Assembly (NCBI GenBank): GCA_018350325.1
Contig: JAEVLN010000002.1
Location: 3,971,667 to 4,035,666 of the forward strand
Length of the DNA: 64,000 nt
Direction of reading: 5' to 3'
DNA from: Globodera rostochiensis
Lineage: Eukaryota; Nematoda; Chromadorea; Rhabditida; Heteroderidae
Within the stretch, counting starts at the first letter, position 1; every line of letters starts with the position of its first letter. Shown here one piece after another: positions 46,601-58,238 of this stretch. The translations under genes and the position numbers were made by a program. Under the pieces are notes generated by a model that worked only from the letters and a program-made list of their open reading frames with translations, was not told the DNA's origin and searched no databases.

Positions 46601-47536
46601 TCCGTATTTTTGGGGCATTTCCGTAATTCCGTATTTGGGGCATTTCCGTAATTCCTTTTTGGGGCATTCCGTAATTCCGTATTTTTGGGGCATTCAGTAA
46701 TTCCGTATTTTTGGGGCATTCCGTAATTCCGTATTTTTGGGGCATTCCGTAGTTTCCGTTTTTGTGGCATTCCGTAATTCCGTATTTTTGCATTCCGTAA
46801 TTCCGTATTTTTGGGGCATTCCGTAATTCCGTATTTTTGGGGAAATTCCGTAATTCCGTATTTTTGGGGCATTCCGTAATTCCGTATTTTTGGGGCATTC
46901 CGTAATTCCGTATTTTTGGGGCATTCCGTAATTCCGTATTTTTGGGGCATTCCGTAATTCCGTATTTTTGGGGCATTCCGTAATTCCGTATTTTTGGGGC
47001 ATTCCGTAATTCCGTATTTTTGGGGCATTCCGTAATTCCGTATTTTTGGGGCATTCCGTAATTCCGTATTTTTGGGGCATTCCGTATTTTGAGGCATTCC
47101 GTAATTCCGTATTTTTGGGGCATTCCGTAATTCCGTATTTTTGGGGCATTCCGTATTTTTGGAGCATTCCGTAATTCCGTATTTTTGGGGCATTCCGTAA
47201 TTCCGTATTTTTGGGGCATTCCGTAATTCCGTATTTTTGGGGCATCGTAATTCCGTATTTTTGGGGCATCGTAATTCCGTATTTTTGGGGCATTCCGTAA
47301 TTCCGTATTTTTGGGGCATTCCGTAATTGCGTATTTTTGGGGCATTCCGTAATTCCGTTTTTTTGGGGCATTCCGTAATTCCGTATTTTTGGGGCATTCC
47401 GTAATTCCGTATTTTTGGGGCATTCCGTAATTCCGTATTTTTGGGGCATTCCGTATTTTTGGGGCATTCCGTAATTCCGTATTTTTGTGGCATTCCGTAA
47501 TTCCGTATTTTTGGGGAATTCCGTAATTCCGTATTT
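40641..47536. repeat. Giant 26-bp tandem array (6.9 kb)
   Basis: Unit CCGTAATTCCGTATTTTTGG + GGCATT, with variants using GTGGCATT, AAATTCC or lacking CCGTAATT. About 260 copies. On the minus strand no phase contains a stop, so frames over 1,200 codons exist; since 26 is not a multiple of three, each cycles through three translations. Degraded blocks (for example 42530-43930, 44790-45560, 46040-46780) alternate with clean blocks. There are no splice or promoter signs of a gene. Confidence 0.97.
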
Positions 47537-48805
47537 TGCATTTGCATATTTTTAGTGCTCATATGCTTTGAAGAATACGGCTTATAAATAGACTTTTCGC
47601 ATTATTTGTGGATTTCTCGTCGTATTTGACTTGGCCCAACAACTCAGAAGCACATAGAAAATAACCAAAAACTTTTCGAAAGGCGAAAAATTCTCCAAAA
47701 CTTGTTGTGTGCCAATTTTGCTTTTCTAAGCGAATTTTTATCAGCGATTTTTCTAAAAAAAAATTGAGAAAGGGAGAGGATTGCCGAGAATTTAGAAATT
47801 TTGTTGTTTTTGTTGGTCAAAAAGTTATAAAAAAGGTGTTTTTTGAAGCTTTTTAGAAATGGGCATCGGCGGTGCCGCTAGGCGTCGCCGCAAAAACCAT
47901 AGAGGAGGTCCTTTTGTTTTGCTACATTCGTAACCAATTTTCTTAACAAATTTTGTTTTTTTTAAATTCCCGACGGCGCCTATCGGCACCGCCGACCCCC
48001 CCCCCCCCCCCAGACTCAAAATTGAAGACAACGTGAAGGTGATTTGAATAATAAATTAAAATTTGTTTCGCCTTTGACCGTTACAAAAAAAAATTCCTTA
48101 TTTCCAGTCCCGGTTTTTCCCGTTTCCCGATCCCGGTTTTTGAAAAAGCGAAATCCCGCTCCCGGTTCATCATGCTGCTTTCGATCCGGATCCCGGCTTT
48201 CACGGTCCCAGTCAATTCCGGGCTCGATTTTCACAAAAATCCCGGTCCCGGCCAACTCTAATATAAAGTGGTAAAAATTCATTTACGCACTCGGGAACCG
48301 AACCAGCTCTGGTCGCCTTTTTAAAAATCAGAAAGGAACCAGAATTCTGGTGCCTCTTTTAAAAATCAGAAACAGAATTCTGGTACCCACGATCAGAAAT
48401 TCTGATATTAGAAATGAATAGAACAGAGCACATCCCTGATCGAACCCATACCTGCCGTCCCCCTCACAGCCCACATCACTCACCGCTACACCACCACATC
48501 AGACAATAGATTACATTTTCAAAAAGGTCGGGGAGGCCGGGGTTCCCATTTTGGAGCTCGGGGTCGGGGAGCAACCCTACTTAACAGCCTGGGGACTTCG
48601 GGATAGGGGAGGAACTCTATTTATTTTAAAACATTAGGAACTGGCCATCTGATCAGATTATGCTGAAAGAATTAACTCCGGAAACAATGAACAAGGTTGT
48701 ATGTTCTTGGCCTCCGGTGTTTAAGCAGGGCGAATGTTGAGGGCAATTGTTCAAGAATTTAAGATTGGTTTGATTTTAATAAATTAATTGATTAAATAAA
48801 TATAA
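47537..48805. other. Gene-poor region with GC-rich and CCCGGT repeats
   Basis: Holds a GC-rich inverted motif pair (GGCGGTGCCGCTAGGCGTCGCC at 47868-47889 and GACGGCGCCTATCGGCACCG at 47972-47991) ending in a 17-base C run. It also holds CCCGGT/TCCCGA-rich debris at 48100-48260 and duplicated AAAAATCAGAAA phrases at 48320-48410. No gene was recognised. Confidence 0.5.
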
Positions 48806-49854
48806 ATGAAAATGTTTTTGATTTTAGCTAATGAAATATTAGCAGACAATCCCCAAAATTGGAAAGCAATTTTTGCGGAAATAAAAATTGAAGAGAAATT
48901 TGAGCACTTTGCGTTGATTGTTTGCACGGCCTACAAAAAACTGTGCCTTTGAAAAGAGCAAAATCAGGCTAAAATTATTTGAATGGGCCAATTTAAAAAT
49001 TGTTTCTGCACAATTTAACGATGCTGACGGATCTAGATAGGTAGATACTAGGGTAGTGCACGGTCGGTTAACCGAACCGAAACTTTGTGGGAGTCTATTG
49101 AGGAAAGATGTGGTGTAGTGGTGAGTGGTGTCATTTTAACTGGTGGTGGGATGAGGTTCAAATCTCGGCTGAGTTAAATTTTTTTTCCAACATTTTTTGA
49201 ACTATACGGTTTGTGAACAATTCCAAAAGTTTTTCAAATTCCCAATTTTTTTTTTGACAAAAAACCGGTTTCGGTTTTCGGTTAACCGGGTGTCGGCCAA
49301 AAACCGAAACCGAAAACCGGGGGTCGCAAAACCGGCCTAACCGAAAACCGGTAACCCCGGTTTAAAACCGACCGTGCACTACTCTAGTAGATACCTTCCC
49401 ACAATTCTCATTAACACGACAAAAATGGGTGCTAGATAGGAAATAAGAAATCTTCAAAATGTTTGTTGAAATAAATACGAAGTGTTTAATTTCATTTAAT
49501 AATTCAATTCTATGAAATAATCGTCATCCTAGCACCGTTAATAATTGCAGCACTAAATGAATTCCAAAGTTTTCTTTATTTTAGAAACAAAACCTTTTGT
49601 ACTTTATGGCTTGTCGGTCTTTCAATGAAAGCGGATAAAACATTGGAAGAGTTATTACCAATTTATTCGAATAATTCAAATTTTCTATCGAGTGGAAGAC
49701 ATTTTTTGATGCGTTCCTTTTACACAGAAACGCAAAATCTCAATAAAACGTAAATTCTTTACATTTTCAGCATTCATTTTTGATTTTAAGGATTGAAGAA
49801 TTGAGTCATAAGAATGAAGGTTTTGAAGAAAATCAACAGAGCATTGTTACTTAA
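48806..49854 (+). CDS. Small protein of 121 residues, unknown family
   Basis: Three exons (48806-48942, 49585-49749, 49791-49854) join in phase. The N-terminus MKMFLILANEILADNPQNW has only a short hydrophobic stretch, and an AG just before CTAATG means this could instead be an internal exon of a longer, lost gene. The rest is helical (FAEIKIEEKFEHFALIV and MKADKTLEELLPIYSNN), ending in an acidic Glu/Asn tail. No domain is recognised. The first intron is 642 bp because a 340-bp inverted-repeat element sits inside it. Confidence 0.5.
49048..49387. mobile_element. MITE-like element, 340 bp, in the intron of the 48.8 kb gene
   Basis: Ends CTAGGGTAGTGCACGGTCGG and CCGACCGTGCACTACTCTAG are inverted copies over about 22 bp with one mismatch. 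The interior is CGGTTT/AACCGG-rich, with no coding capacity. The sharp ends mark a short non-autonomous DNA transposon. Confidence 0.75.
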
Positions 49855-50788
49855 ATTACACACATTTTTTTCTACACAAAATATTCTTTTTCTTATTAAT
49901 TCGTTGAAAGAAGTCTTTTAAAACGCAAGTAAGGCTGTCGGTTTCAAACTGAACCGCGACTAAAAACCGGCATTTTATCGGTTCAGTTACCCAAAAATTT
50001 CGGTTCGGCTACCGGCTTTGATTTCGGTTAACCGAAAGTTTCGGTTTTTGAAACCGACAGCCTTATGCGAGCAGTGCGGACTGATTGATGCCTGCCCGGC
50101 TCCCCAGCTCAATCGCGCCGCCTCCACCTGATGTTTGGCGGACAAATTTTTAAATTCAAGATTTATTTTGTCATTAGCCAAAATTGCCTTGAATTTTCTA
50201 GAACCATAAGAATTAAGCGAATAATGAAAACAACTTCTTAATTAAGGCAACATTTATTTACAAAATATATTTTATATTTACCGCAAAATAAAACATGTTT
50301 TAGGAGAACAAAAATTTCGCCTTAAAAGAGTTATTTGGCCTTCTTAAGTGGCCTACGCAAGTTGAATATTTAAATAAGCAACATTGCCAAATCATTAATT
50401 TATTCTGCAAATAGCGTTACAGTAATCGAAAGCGTTATCAAATTGTTACACAATGCATTCTGTCCAATTAATGTTCAATCTGTGAAAAGAAAGAAAATAA
50501 TCTATTCGATAAAATTTCGCCAAAATCATTATTTATTTCCCGCTAAAAAGTCCAAATAAGATTGACAAACTGGCGACCCGTCTTAAGATTTATTCAAATA
50601 AGGTAAATCCTTCAAAAAAGTCCAAAAATCTCAAGCAAGTGGGGAAAAGGACGTGTACCCCAAATAAAGGAAGAATCTTTAAAAGAAGGACAGTTCAAAT
50701 TATAACGAAAAGGACAAATCTTAAAAAAAAGGACGCATGGCAGCCCCGTTGTTAACTCATTTTATTGCATCAAAATGTGCCGCCTAAA
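49855..50788. other. Intergenic region with a hairpin element
   Basis: Contains the 136-bp inverted-repeat element listed separately, then AT-rich DNA up to the stop codon of the ICA69 gene. No exon was seen. Confidence 0.4.
49930..50065. mobile_element. Short MITE-like hairpin, 136 bp
   Basis: TAAGGCTGTCGGTTTCAAA at the left end is a perfect 19-bp inverted copy of TTTGAAACCGACAGCCTTA at the right end. The interior is CGGTT/AACCG-rich like the two larger elements, so they may be one family. Confidence 0.75.
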
Positions 50789-53019
50789 CTACGCACCTTT
50801 TTTCTTAATGCATAATGTTGCGGCGTGACTTGGAGGTGGCGCCAATTTTGGCACATTTTCGGCGCCGACTCCTTTCTCTGTCTTTGCACATTTTAGGTCA
50901 TTAAAACTTTGTTGAAGTTCGAAATTGTTGCCGACTGTAACGGTTCTGCTCTCAAAAAATGTCAAAGTGTCCAAATCCAAATTGCTTTCTAGATTAGAAT
51001 TGTTGTTTTTTGGACTAGATGGACAGCTCTCGAACAGAAGGTCCTAAATCCCAGAAATTGATTATCTACTTTACATAAGTTCATATCTCTTAGCGAAATA
51101 CTTCAATTTCTTCCAGAAGAGCTCCTCTGCCAGTTCCGGGTTTAGCACTCTTCAGAGTTTGTTCATCAATGGCTATGTTAACTGCCTGCTTTCCATTGGA
51201 CGAAGAACATCCAGCAAGTGACCCCCATTCTTGCTGGAGTTCATTAAGCAGTTCAGTTGTTGACGAGGAAGAATGCTTTAGAAGGTTCAGCCCAATGCCA
51301 GCAGCCGTTGGGGGACTCTTCCATTGAACGTCCGATTGTGCCAGCCCAAGCAGATTATTTTCAACAGGCATATGGCCACGTTCAGCTTGATCTTCAGAAT
51401 CGTCCTCAAAACGAAGCAGTTCACGCACCCGTTCCATGGCTGGATCGCATGCTTCAACTCCAAGCTCAACCTCCTCCAACTCGACCAAACTTTGTTATTT
51501 CAAATATCAAAAATTCTTTCATTTTATTTTAATAATTAATTTAGCCTCGAAATACAACAAAAAAATTACTCATTTGTGTCACTTTCAGAATGTAGCCGAT
51601 TTCTAGAGCTAGAAGGCCGTGGAGATTTGAATCTTTTCGGACTTGACGTTGTGTCCAATTCGGAATTGTGTTGTTCCTCCATAGCTAAACCAATTGGGTC
51701 ACGGAGGATCTAAAATATGTCTATTTTAAATAATTAAAATTATTAAATTAAATATTATTTAATTTTAACAAATACCAAAAATGGACCTCTCTCATTTCAT
51801 ATCGGTATTTTGTTATTTCTGATCACCTTTAGCACATCAATCTCATAACTCTCCAATCCGTCAAATTGTTCAGAAGAAGCACAAAATTCGGCCGCAAGAT
51901 CACTGTGAAATAAGACCAGTGCCGTTTTGTACTCCTCCAAATGATCGGCCAAAATGCGATTCCGAGCCTCGTGTAGCACATTCACCTGAATTAATCTATT
52001 TTTATTTGGTAATGTTCCAAAAAGTTAAAGTCAATAAACACCTTCAAGGTCACATCTTCCTTCAACAGATCCATCCGATGCTTCTGTCCCTTCACAACTT
52101 GTTGAACCGTTCGGAAATCCTTTATAATCAATTTAAAGGGAATTTTAATGGATTTGATTTAACAATTTCTGCGCTCACTTCCATATGTGACGAATCAGCC
52201 GGGTCCAATGTTTCACTGCTTTTTTTCAGCCACAAAAGCGATCCCCGATAATCAAGTCGAGCTCGCTCCACCGAAAACATTTGTTTATTTAATTTCAAAA
52301 AATAAATCCACGTTTTTTATTATACCGCTTCCACTGTCTGTTCGCAATCCGTCACAGCGCGCTCAATAAAATCCTACATATTTGGAAAATAAAGTCGGAT
52401 TTGGAAATAATGTAAATAATTCGAAGCATTTACATAGAGCACATTGCCAAACCGTATCACATGGCCAAGCAGTATTTGTCTAGAAAATTCTTTCAAATGG
52501 ATTATGCAAATTAGGGCCAATTTTATGCATTAAAAGCGAAAACCTAAAGCGTCTAAAACAAATTATACTTTTTCCACCTCTGTTTTGAAGAATTTGCCTG
52601 TGCGTTGGCGGTCACTTGCAGAACGCTTCGAAGATGCGCTTTTTCGTCCTTTTGTGCATCTGTCAGCAATTCCGCCATGTCCAATTCCAATTGCGCCAAA
52701 TCGTTAAGCTATCGACAACAAATCGGGAAACGTAAATACCCAACATTATTTCAAACACCTCTCGTTGATTCGTCTCCATTAGAGTCAACAGTGTTTGGGT
52801 GGAATCGCGAATTTGACGAAATTGTTGCAGGTGCATGTCCAACTCGGCGTCCGCCGCCACGACGTGTTCATCCTCGCGTCTGCCCAACTTCTCCCTGATC
52901 AGCTGCTTTGCACTCCAGTAAGCCTGCTTCACCTTCAACGTCGTCGACTCGCTCAGCAATGAATCGTTTACATCGGCGGTGAAACGGTCCCAATTCATGC
53001 CGCTAAACATTTTAGACAT
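50789..53019 (-). CDS. ric-19: ICA69 / RIC-19 homologue (arfaptin-homology BAR domain)
   Basis: Ten exons join in phase to 530 residues: 53019-52759, 52708-52578, 52479-52434, 52373-52326, 52265-52179, 52119-52042, 51985-51827, 51709-51570, 51489-51102, 51043-50789. The signature KVKQAYWSAKQ and GRREDEHVVAADAELD near the N-terminus matches ICA69. RARLDYRGSLLWLKK, ETLDPAD and the following helices complete the arfaptin-homology banana-shaped dimer domain. The C-terminal half has the ICA69 motif TTELLNELQQEWGSLAG. ICA69/RIC-19 acts with Rab2 at the Golgi in making dense-core vesicles in neurons and endocrine cells. A 58-bp intron before the last exon is easy to miss: the frame otherwise stops at 51090. 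Confidence 0.9.
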
Positions 53020-56000
53020 TTTTTGGTTATTTTTACATCCCGAGTTTAAATCAAGTTCTAGAGGTTTTATGGAATCGGACCCCAATTGTCATGGAATTTT
53101 CGTAAATGAGTTGTGGGATAAATAAGCCGAAAGCCGGCGGTTAACCTATTTAATTTATTCGAACCTTGTGGACGCTTCATAGAACGATGACATTTTAAGA
53201 AAGTGTTGCGACAAGAGCCAATAGCCACTTTTTTGTGTACTAATTACACTGCCATTGACCGAAAAATTTTAACAAAATAATTGTTTTTTAAAAGATCGCA
53301 TCGGAATAAAGTGGTTTAAAACGCTATTAAAGAAATACAACGTCACTATATTCTACAAAATAATGGTAAAAACGTTATACTCTGGCCAAAACAATAGAAT
53401 AGAATATTTTCTTGCTACAATTGAGTAAGATTTATGAGTCGGGGTAAAAAGGGAACGAGTTAGGCAAATATCAGTTAACCCTAAGCTGCCCGGGGGAAAG
53501 TTTGAAAATTTTTGCAATTTGTATGTAACTGGTCCAAATTCCAAAAAACCCACAAAGGCCTTTAAAATATAGCCCGGGAGTTATGTAATAAAATCGTATT
53601 TTCTTTTTCTTGAAAATAAGCCGCTTTTGTATAATTTTCGTTTTAGCCTTAGGCATTAAACGCGAAAGAAAAAGCCATAAGCAAACAGCGACTGTTCTCA
53701 AGGGAGAACAGAGAGAGAGAAAACAGGGAAATAGTTCGGCTCGAAAGGCAAATGCGACAGAGAACTAAAAACCTCGCGGCGGCAAAGAAATCGATTTAAT
53801 TTTAAACAATTTATTGAAATTCGTAAAATCGTTCGAATGTCCCACAACGGAAAATCGTTATAACGGAACTAAAAAATTTTAATTTATCCTAACTTTCGCA
53901 AAATTAAGAATTTTGCTTTGTAATTTTGGAATAATTTTCCGAGGCGCCGCCGGGGAAATTTACCAAAATTGGAAATCTTTGTTAAGAAAATTAAAGTAAA
54001 AATTCACAAAGCTGTGATAAATTTTTCAATTCAATTTTTTTTTGAGCGCATTTTAATTAAAAAACATCTGAACATTTATTTAAAAATTTTATTAACGGGG
54101 GAAGCGTATCTGAATTAGAGACCGGAACGAGACGAGACCTCAATCTCGACGAGATTCTCGAGAAACTCGCCTCAGGATCTTGCTCGAATTGAACTTCACG
54201 AGATTTTTCGAGACCCGAAATTTTTTCGAGAATCTCGCTCAAAAGAAGCTCGAGATTCCCGATCTCGATTGCCAAATATTCTCGGCGGCGCATATGGCAC
54301 CGAACTCTAACCATTTTCTCGCCGCGCCGTCGACTCTTTCATACCCCACTATGGGCCAAGCCCAGCAGCAGACAAAATTAGGCGAAACGCCAAAATTTAC
54401 GCAATTTTAACACTAATTCTAAAAAATTACCATGGGCAGACATCATTTGGTCAGCCATTTATATCCCTACCATTGGATTTCTTTCGGTTTTCAAGACCTT
54501 GTAACACAGACTAACACTTATATTTCGTGACCAAATTTTGTTTTGCACTTTTACAATTTTTTGGGCAATTTTTTAAACTTTTTTTAACAAATTGCCATCA
54601 AAAATCAAAAAAAAAAAATGCTTTTTTGAAAATTTCTTGAAATACCTTGGCGCTCAAATGGGAAAGCCATTTGAGCGCCGCGCTCAGATGGTTCAAATTC
54701 CCCCTCCCAAAATTTTTTTCTGGCTACGGCCCTGATCCTTATGAAAGAGAATTTCTGTCGCTCGATTATGTCATCATTAGGGGTGTAAATTTAGTCCCGA
54801 TTGATCCCAGAACCGGGACCGGGACCTAAAAAACCGGGAACCCGTCCCGGTCCCGTACAACGCTAGTTTCGACAGAAGAGAACAGTGCCCTAATTCACTA
54901 GGGGACAATTTGTCCGTGGGACCCTTCGATAACATGCCCATTACGGTAAAAACTCTGATTTAGAGGGTTTTCGATTATCGAGGTCGCTGATCACAAATAG
55001 ACATCAAATTCAGATACTATATATGACATCATATTTTTCCAAAAATCAATTTTGCTCAAAATCACTCAAAAAGAACAAAAACAAACAGGCGGCAAGTAAT
55101 GATCGAATCGTGCTTATTAAGTTGATTTTTTAAACCAAAAAAATCATTGATGCTGAGTCAGACTGGACGATATCATAGATGAATATGAAGCCATACTCGT
55201 GAGCAGACCTCGATAATCCCCCGAGTACTTATCCGAATTGCAATAACCCTTTTTTTGTTGGACTAGTAAATTTTATATTATCAAATTATGCATGAAAACT
55301 TTTTTGGCACTACCGCGGGGGATTTTTTTTTTGGTACGCGCGATGCGAAAAATACGTAAAAATATATTTTAGGATGTTTTGTGAATAAATGTTTTGCAGT
55401 GTTTAAAGCGTGAACATTGATCGTCGACTTGGTCTTTCAAAATTAACTGATCGATGTCTTTCCACATCTCCCCCCGTTGCGACAATGTTTTCTGTTTACT
55501 TGCATAAATAAAAAGAATAAGGCATCAACGACCAACTCAGTCGCTCGTTCGTTCGTCCGTTTCGTCGTAAACAAAAACATTGCACTTTCTTCCCCCGAGG
55601 GGTGGAGCCCCTCCCTCAGTGAACACATAAATAGGCAGCAATTTGGCTTCTCCTCCATAATCCAGCTGCCATTTTATTACGAAAACTCCTTCTAAACATC
55701 GAATAGCGGTCGAAACCGCGCCGACTTCGGTTACTAATCGAACCTCATTTTGAATTGTCACCCTTTTTATTTATTTTGTCGTTTTTTGAGTTTGAGAGAC
55801 CAATACATAAGTCAATTTAGTTGTACTCTAGTTGTTTTAAAACTTACTTTCTCGGCATGGCTAATCGTAAAAATGGCTTATTTTCCGCTGGTCGTAAAAT
55901 TGCTTTTATCTTAATTTAGAAAAGAAAATTCCGGCACAATTGTGAAATGCTTCCCAAAATTGTACGAGCTGATCGCATGCTCTCAGGGGGTAAGGCCCCA

Positions 56001-56189
56001 AGAAATCCTTAACTAATTCGAACAATGAATGCCGTGTCATTCCCACCCATAACAACCGGAATTTTTTTTGGTTTCATTAAGCATCGATGGGTTTAATCTT
56101 TTTTCTTTTTGTATTAATTTTTTTGTTAGTTTTCTTTTGCTATTTAAGCTAAACAATTCCGATTGATTTCATCAAAACAAACGAACAAA
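53020..56189. other. Long gene-poor region with dispersed repeat debris
   Basis: 54095-54300 is dense in CTCGA/TCGAG palindromic phrases (GAGATTCTCGAGAAACTCG) similar to debris at 31795-31850. 54770-54870 carries ACCGGGA/TCCCGGT repeats. A GC-rich piece (GAGGCGCCGCCGGGG) lies at 53940. Reading frames at 53353-53701 and 55443-55761 have no splice partners or recognisable domains. I see no supported gene. Confidence 0.45.
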
Positions 56190-56947
56190 ATGACTGACCA
56201 ACACCAGCAACACCAAATGCAGGAGGAGGGGAAGGGCATCTACGAGAAGACCAAGGAAAGCCTGGCAGGCGCTGCGGAGGGCACCAAAGAATGGCTTACG
56301 AGCGCCAAGGATCGGGTAAAATAATGGAAATACTTGCTGGTTTCTGGGGGCTAAAAACTGCCTAAAGCTTAACGGAAGCGATTGGAATGCTTTTTCTATT
56401 TCCGGATAAAATAATTCGGTTTAGGTGGCTGACTCGCTTAGCTCTGCAAAGGACACGGTGACCGGAAAGGCCGCGGATGCAAAGGACGCGACGGTGGGGA
56501 ACAATCATTTTACTTAATGATGTGAAGTAAAAAGCCGATGGTTCAGTCCGATTATCTCGGCTCAGCGCGTGACAGAGCTGCCGAAGGGTATGAAGACACC
56601 AAACAGGGGGCGCAGGAGCGTTATGAGCGTGCCAAGGAGTACGGCAGCGAGAAGACTGAGCAGATCAAGGACTACGCGCGGGGCAAGCAGGTGAAGAAAA
56701 TTGATTTGGTCTAATAAGGCAATTAATTATCTTAATACCAAATTTTCAGGACGAAATGGGCGACAAAATGGGGGAGAACAAAGAGAAGGCGGCGGAGAAA
56801 TGGGACGAAACAAAGGGCGCCGTTGGTGAGGCCAAAATGATAAAACGGACAAATATTAAAGAATTTGTAATTAAAATGTGGCATTTAATTTGGCTTTTGT
56901 CAGGTGAACGCACTCAGCGCGCTGGTGAGAAGATCAGGGGCAAGTGA
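56190..56947 (+). CDS. Group 3 LEA protein (LEA_4 type), desiccation protectant
   Basis: Five exons (56190-56315, 56425-56493, 56547-56690, 56750-56825, 56904-56947) give 152 residues. The protein is very hydrophilic, with no Cys, and consists of loose 11-residue helical repeats such as YEKTKESLAGAAEGTKEW, KDTVTGKAADAKDAT, GYEDTKQGAQERYERAKEYG and AAEKWDETKGAV. This is the pattern of group 3 late-embryogenesis-abundant proteins, which are disordered in water and fold into helices on drying to protect proteins and membranes. There is no signal peptide, so it should be cytosolic. For exon 3 the acceptor at 56546 is needed; the one at 56571-56572 breaks the repeat frame. GC content is higher than in the flanks. 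Confidence 0.9.
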
Positions 56948-57344
56948 TTGAAGCCCGGGATGAAATAAATTATTTCAACGACATCGATGAGCAAGTCTTG
57001 GGCTCTATGAGCCTAATAGCTCTGATTTTGAATTTATTTGTCGTTTTATTTTTGTGAATTAAAACATTGGTGTTATCTGACTACAATTGGTATTATATAT
57101 CAGATGGTATTATCTAATTGCAGGGTATTATATGTCAAATGGTATTGTCCTAATTGCAATTGGTATTATATATCAAATAAAATTAAACCGCCCCTACTTT
57201 AAAACGTTCTGAATTTGGCAAAACATTTATTTTGGCATAAATGTGTGTTGTTACGTGGCGGACCAGTTCAGCCGGGAGACGGACGCTACCGGTCTCTGTC
57301 TCTCTTTTGAGTTCTCGAGGCCAAATTGCAGATAAGCAAAATCG
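56948..57344. other. Intergenic region with short GGTATTAT repeats
   Basis: TTGGTATTATATATCA-type phrases repeat four times at 57065-57180, followed by unique DNA up to the duplicated block. Confidence 0.5.
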
Positions 57345-57613
57345 AATCAAATGTATTTATTTAATAAATGATTTTTTTGGATTTATTTGGTTTCAATCAA
57401 TTTAATAAAAAGAACAAAATTAGAGGATATTCATGTGTGTATGTATGGAAAAATAATACTTTAATCAATTAGGTCCAATTTTCCAGTCCTTTGAAGCCTT
57501 CTAGGAAGTTATAAGATTACTCTAAAAAAGTAATTAAAACAAAATTAAATACTTTTAAATTTACAAATTTAAAAGTTCTCTCTGACTAACGAATTTGGAG
57601 TGCAATTGCACTT
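57345..57613. repeat. Left block of the segmental duplication shared with 24264-24531
   Basis: Nearly identical over about 268 bp, starting ATCAAATGTATTTATTTAAT and ending at GGAGTGCAATTGCACTT. It lies downstream of the last exon of the 58-64 kb gene. Confidence 0.85.
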
Positions 57614-57775
57614 TGCAAAAGAAGAATTCTGCTTGAAAGTCACGGACAATTCGAACATCAAAATTTGTTCTCAGATTTTCATTCAATTTACTCCTCAAGG
57701 ACTCATTTAAGCCTTTATTGAGCCGAATTCCGAAAATCCAAAGTTTTTCGTGCGGATTCTGCCATAATCTGAATG

Positions 57776-58238
57776 CAATTAATGTAAAAATGAATTAAAA
57801 TTCATTAATAAATTTACTGTTCTGAGGCAATTAATGTAAAAATGAATTAAAATTCATTAATAAATTTACTGTTCTGAGGCAATTAATGTAAAAATGAATT
57901 AAAATTCATTAATAAATTTACTGTTCTGAGGCAATTAATGTAAAAATTAATTAAAATTCATTAATAAATTTACTGTTCTGAGGCAATTAATGTAAAAATT
58001 AATTAAAATTCATTAATAAATTTACTGTTCTGAGGCAATTAATGCAAAAATGAATTAAAATTCATTAATAAATTTACTGTTCTGAGGCAATTAATGTAAA
58101 AATTAATTAAAATTCATTAATAAATTTACTGTTCTGAGGCAATTAATGTAAAAATTAATTAAAATTCATTAATAATTTTACTGTTCTGAGGCAATTAATG
58201 TAAAAATTAATTAAAATTCATTAATAATTTTACTGTTC
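57776..58238. repeat. Tandem repeat, 52-bp unit, about 9 copies
   Basis: Unit AATTAATGTAAAAATGAATT followed by AAAATTCATTAATAAATTTA and CTGTTCTGAGGC. It contains the inverted pair AATGAATTAAAATTCATT, so each unit can form a small hairpin. It runs up to the stop codon of the 58-64 kb gene, hence into its 3' untranslated region, and is absent from the duplicate copy. Confidence 0.93.

Noticed and set aside
40518..47562. Minus-strand frames of up to about 1,200 codons with a MPQKYGITECPKNTELRNA-type repeat
   Set aside because: They are translations of a stop-free 26-bp satellite; overlapping frames are equally long, no signal peptide or splice structure exists, and degraded blocks shift frames without consequence.
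51060..51101. ICA69 ending at the stop at 51090
   Set aside because: A donor at 51101 and acceptor at 51044 extend the protein in phase by 84 residues with plausible sequence.
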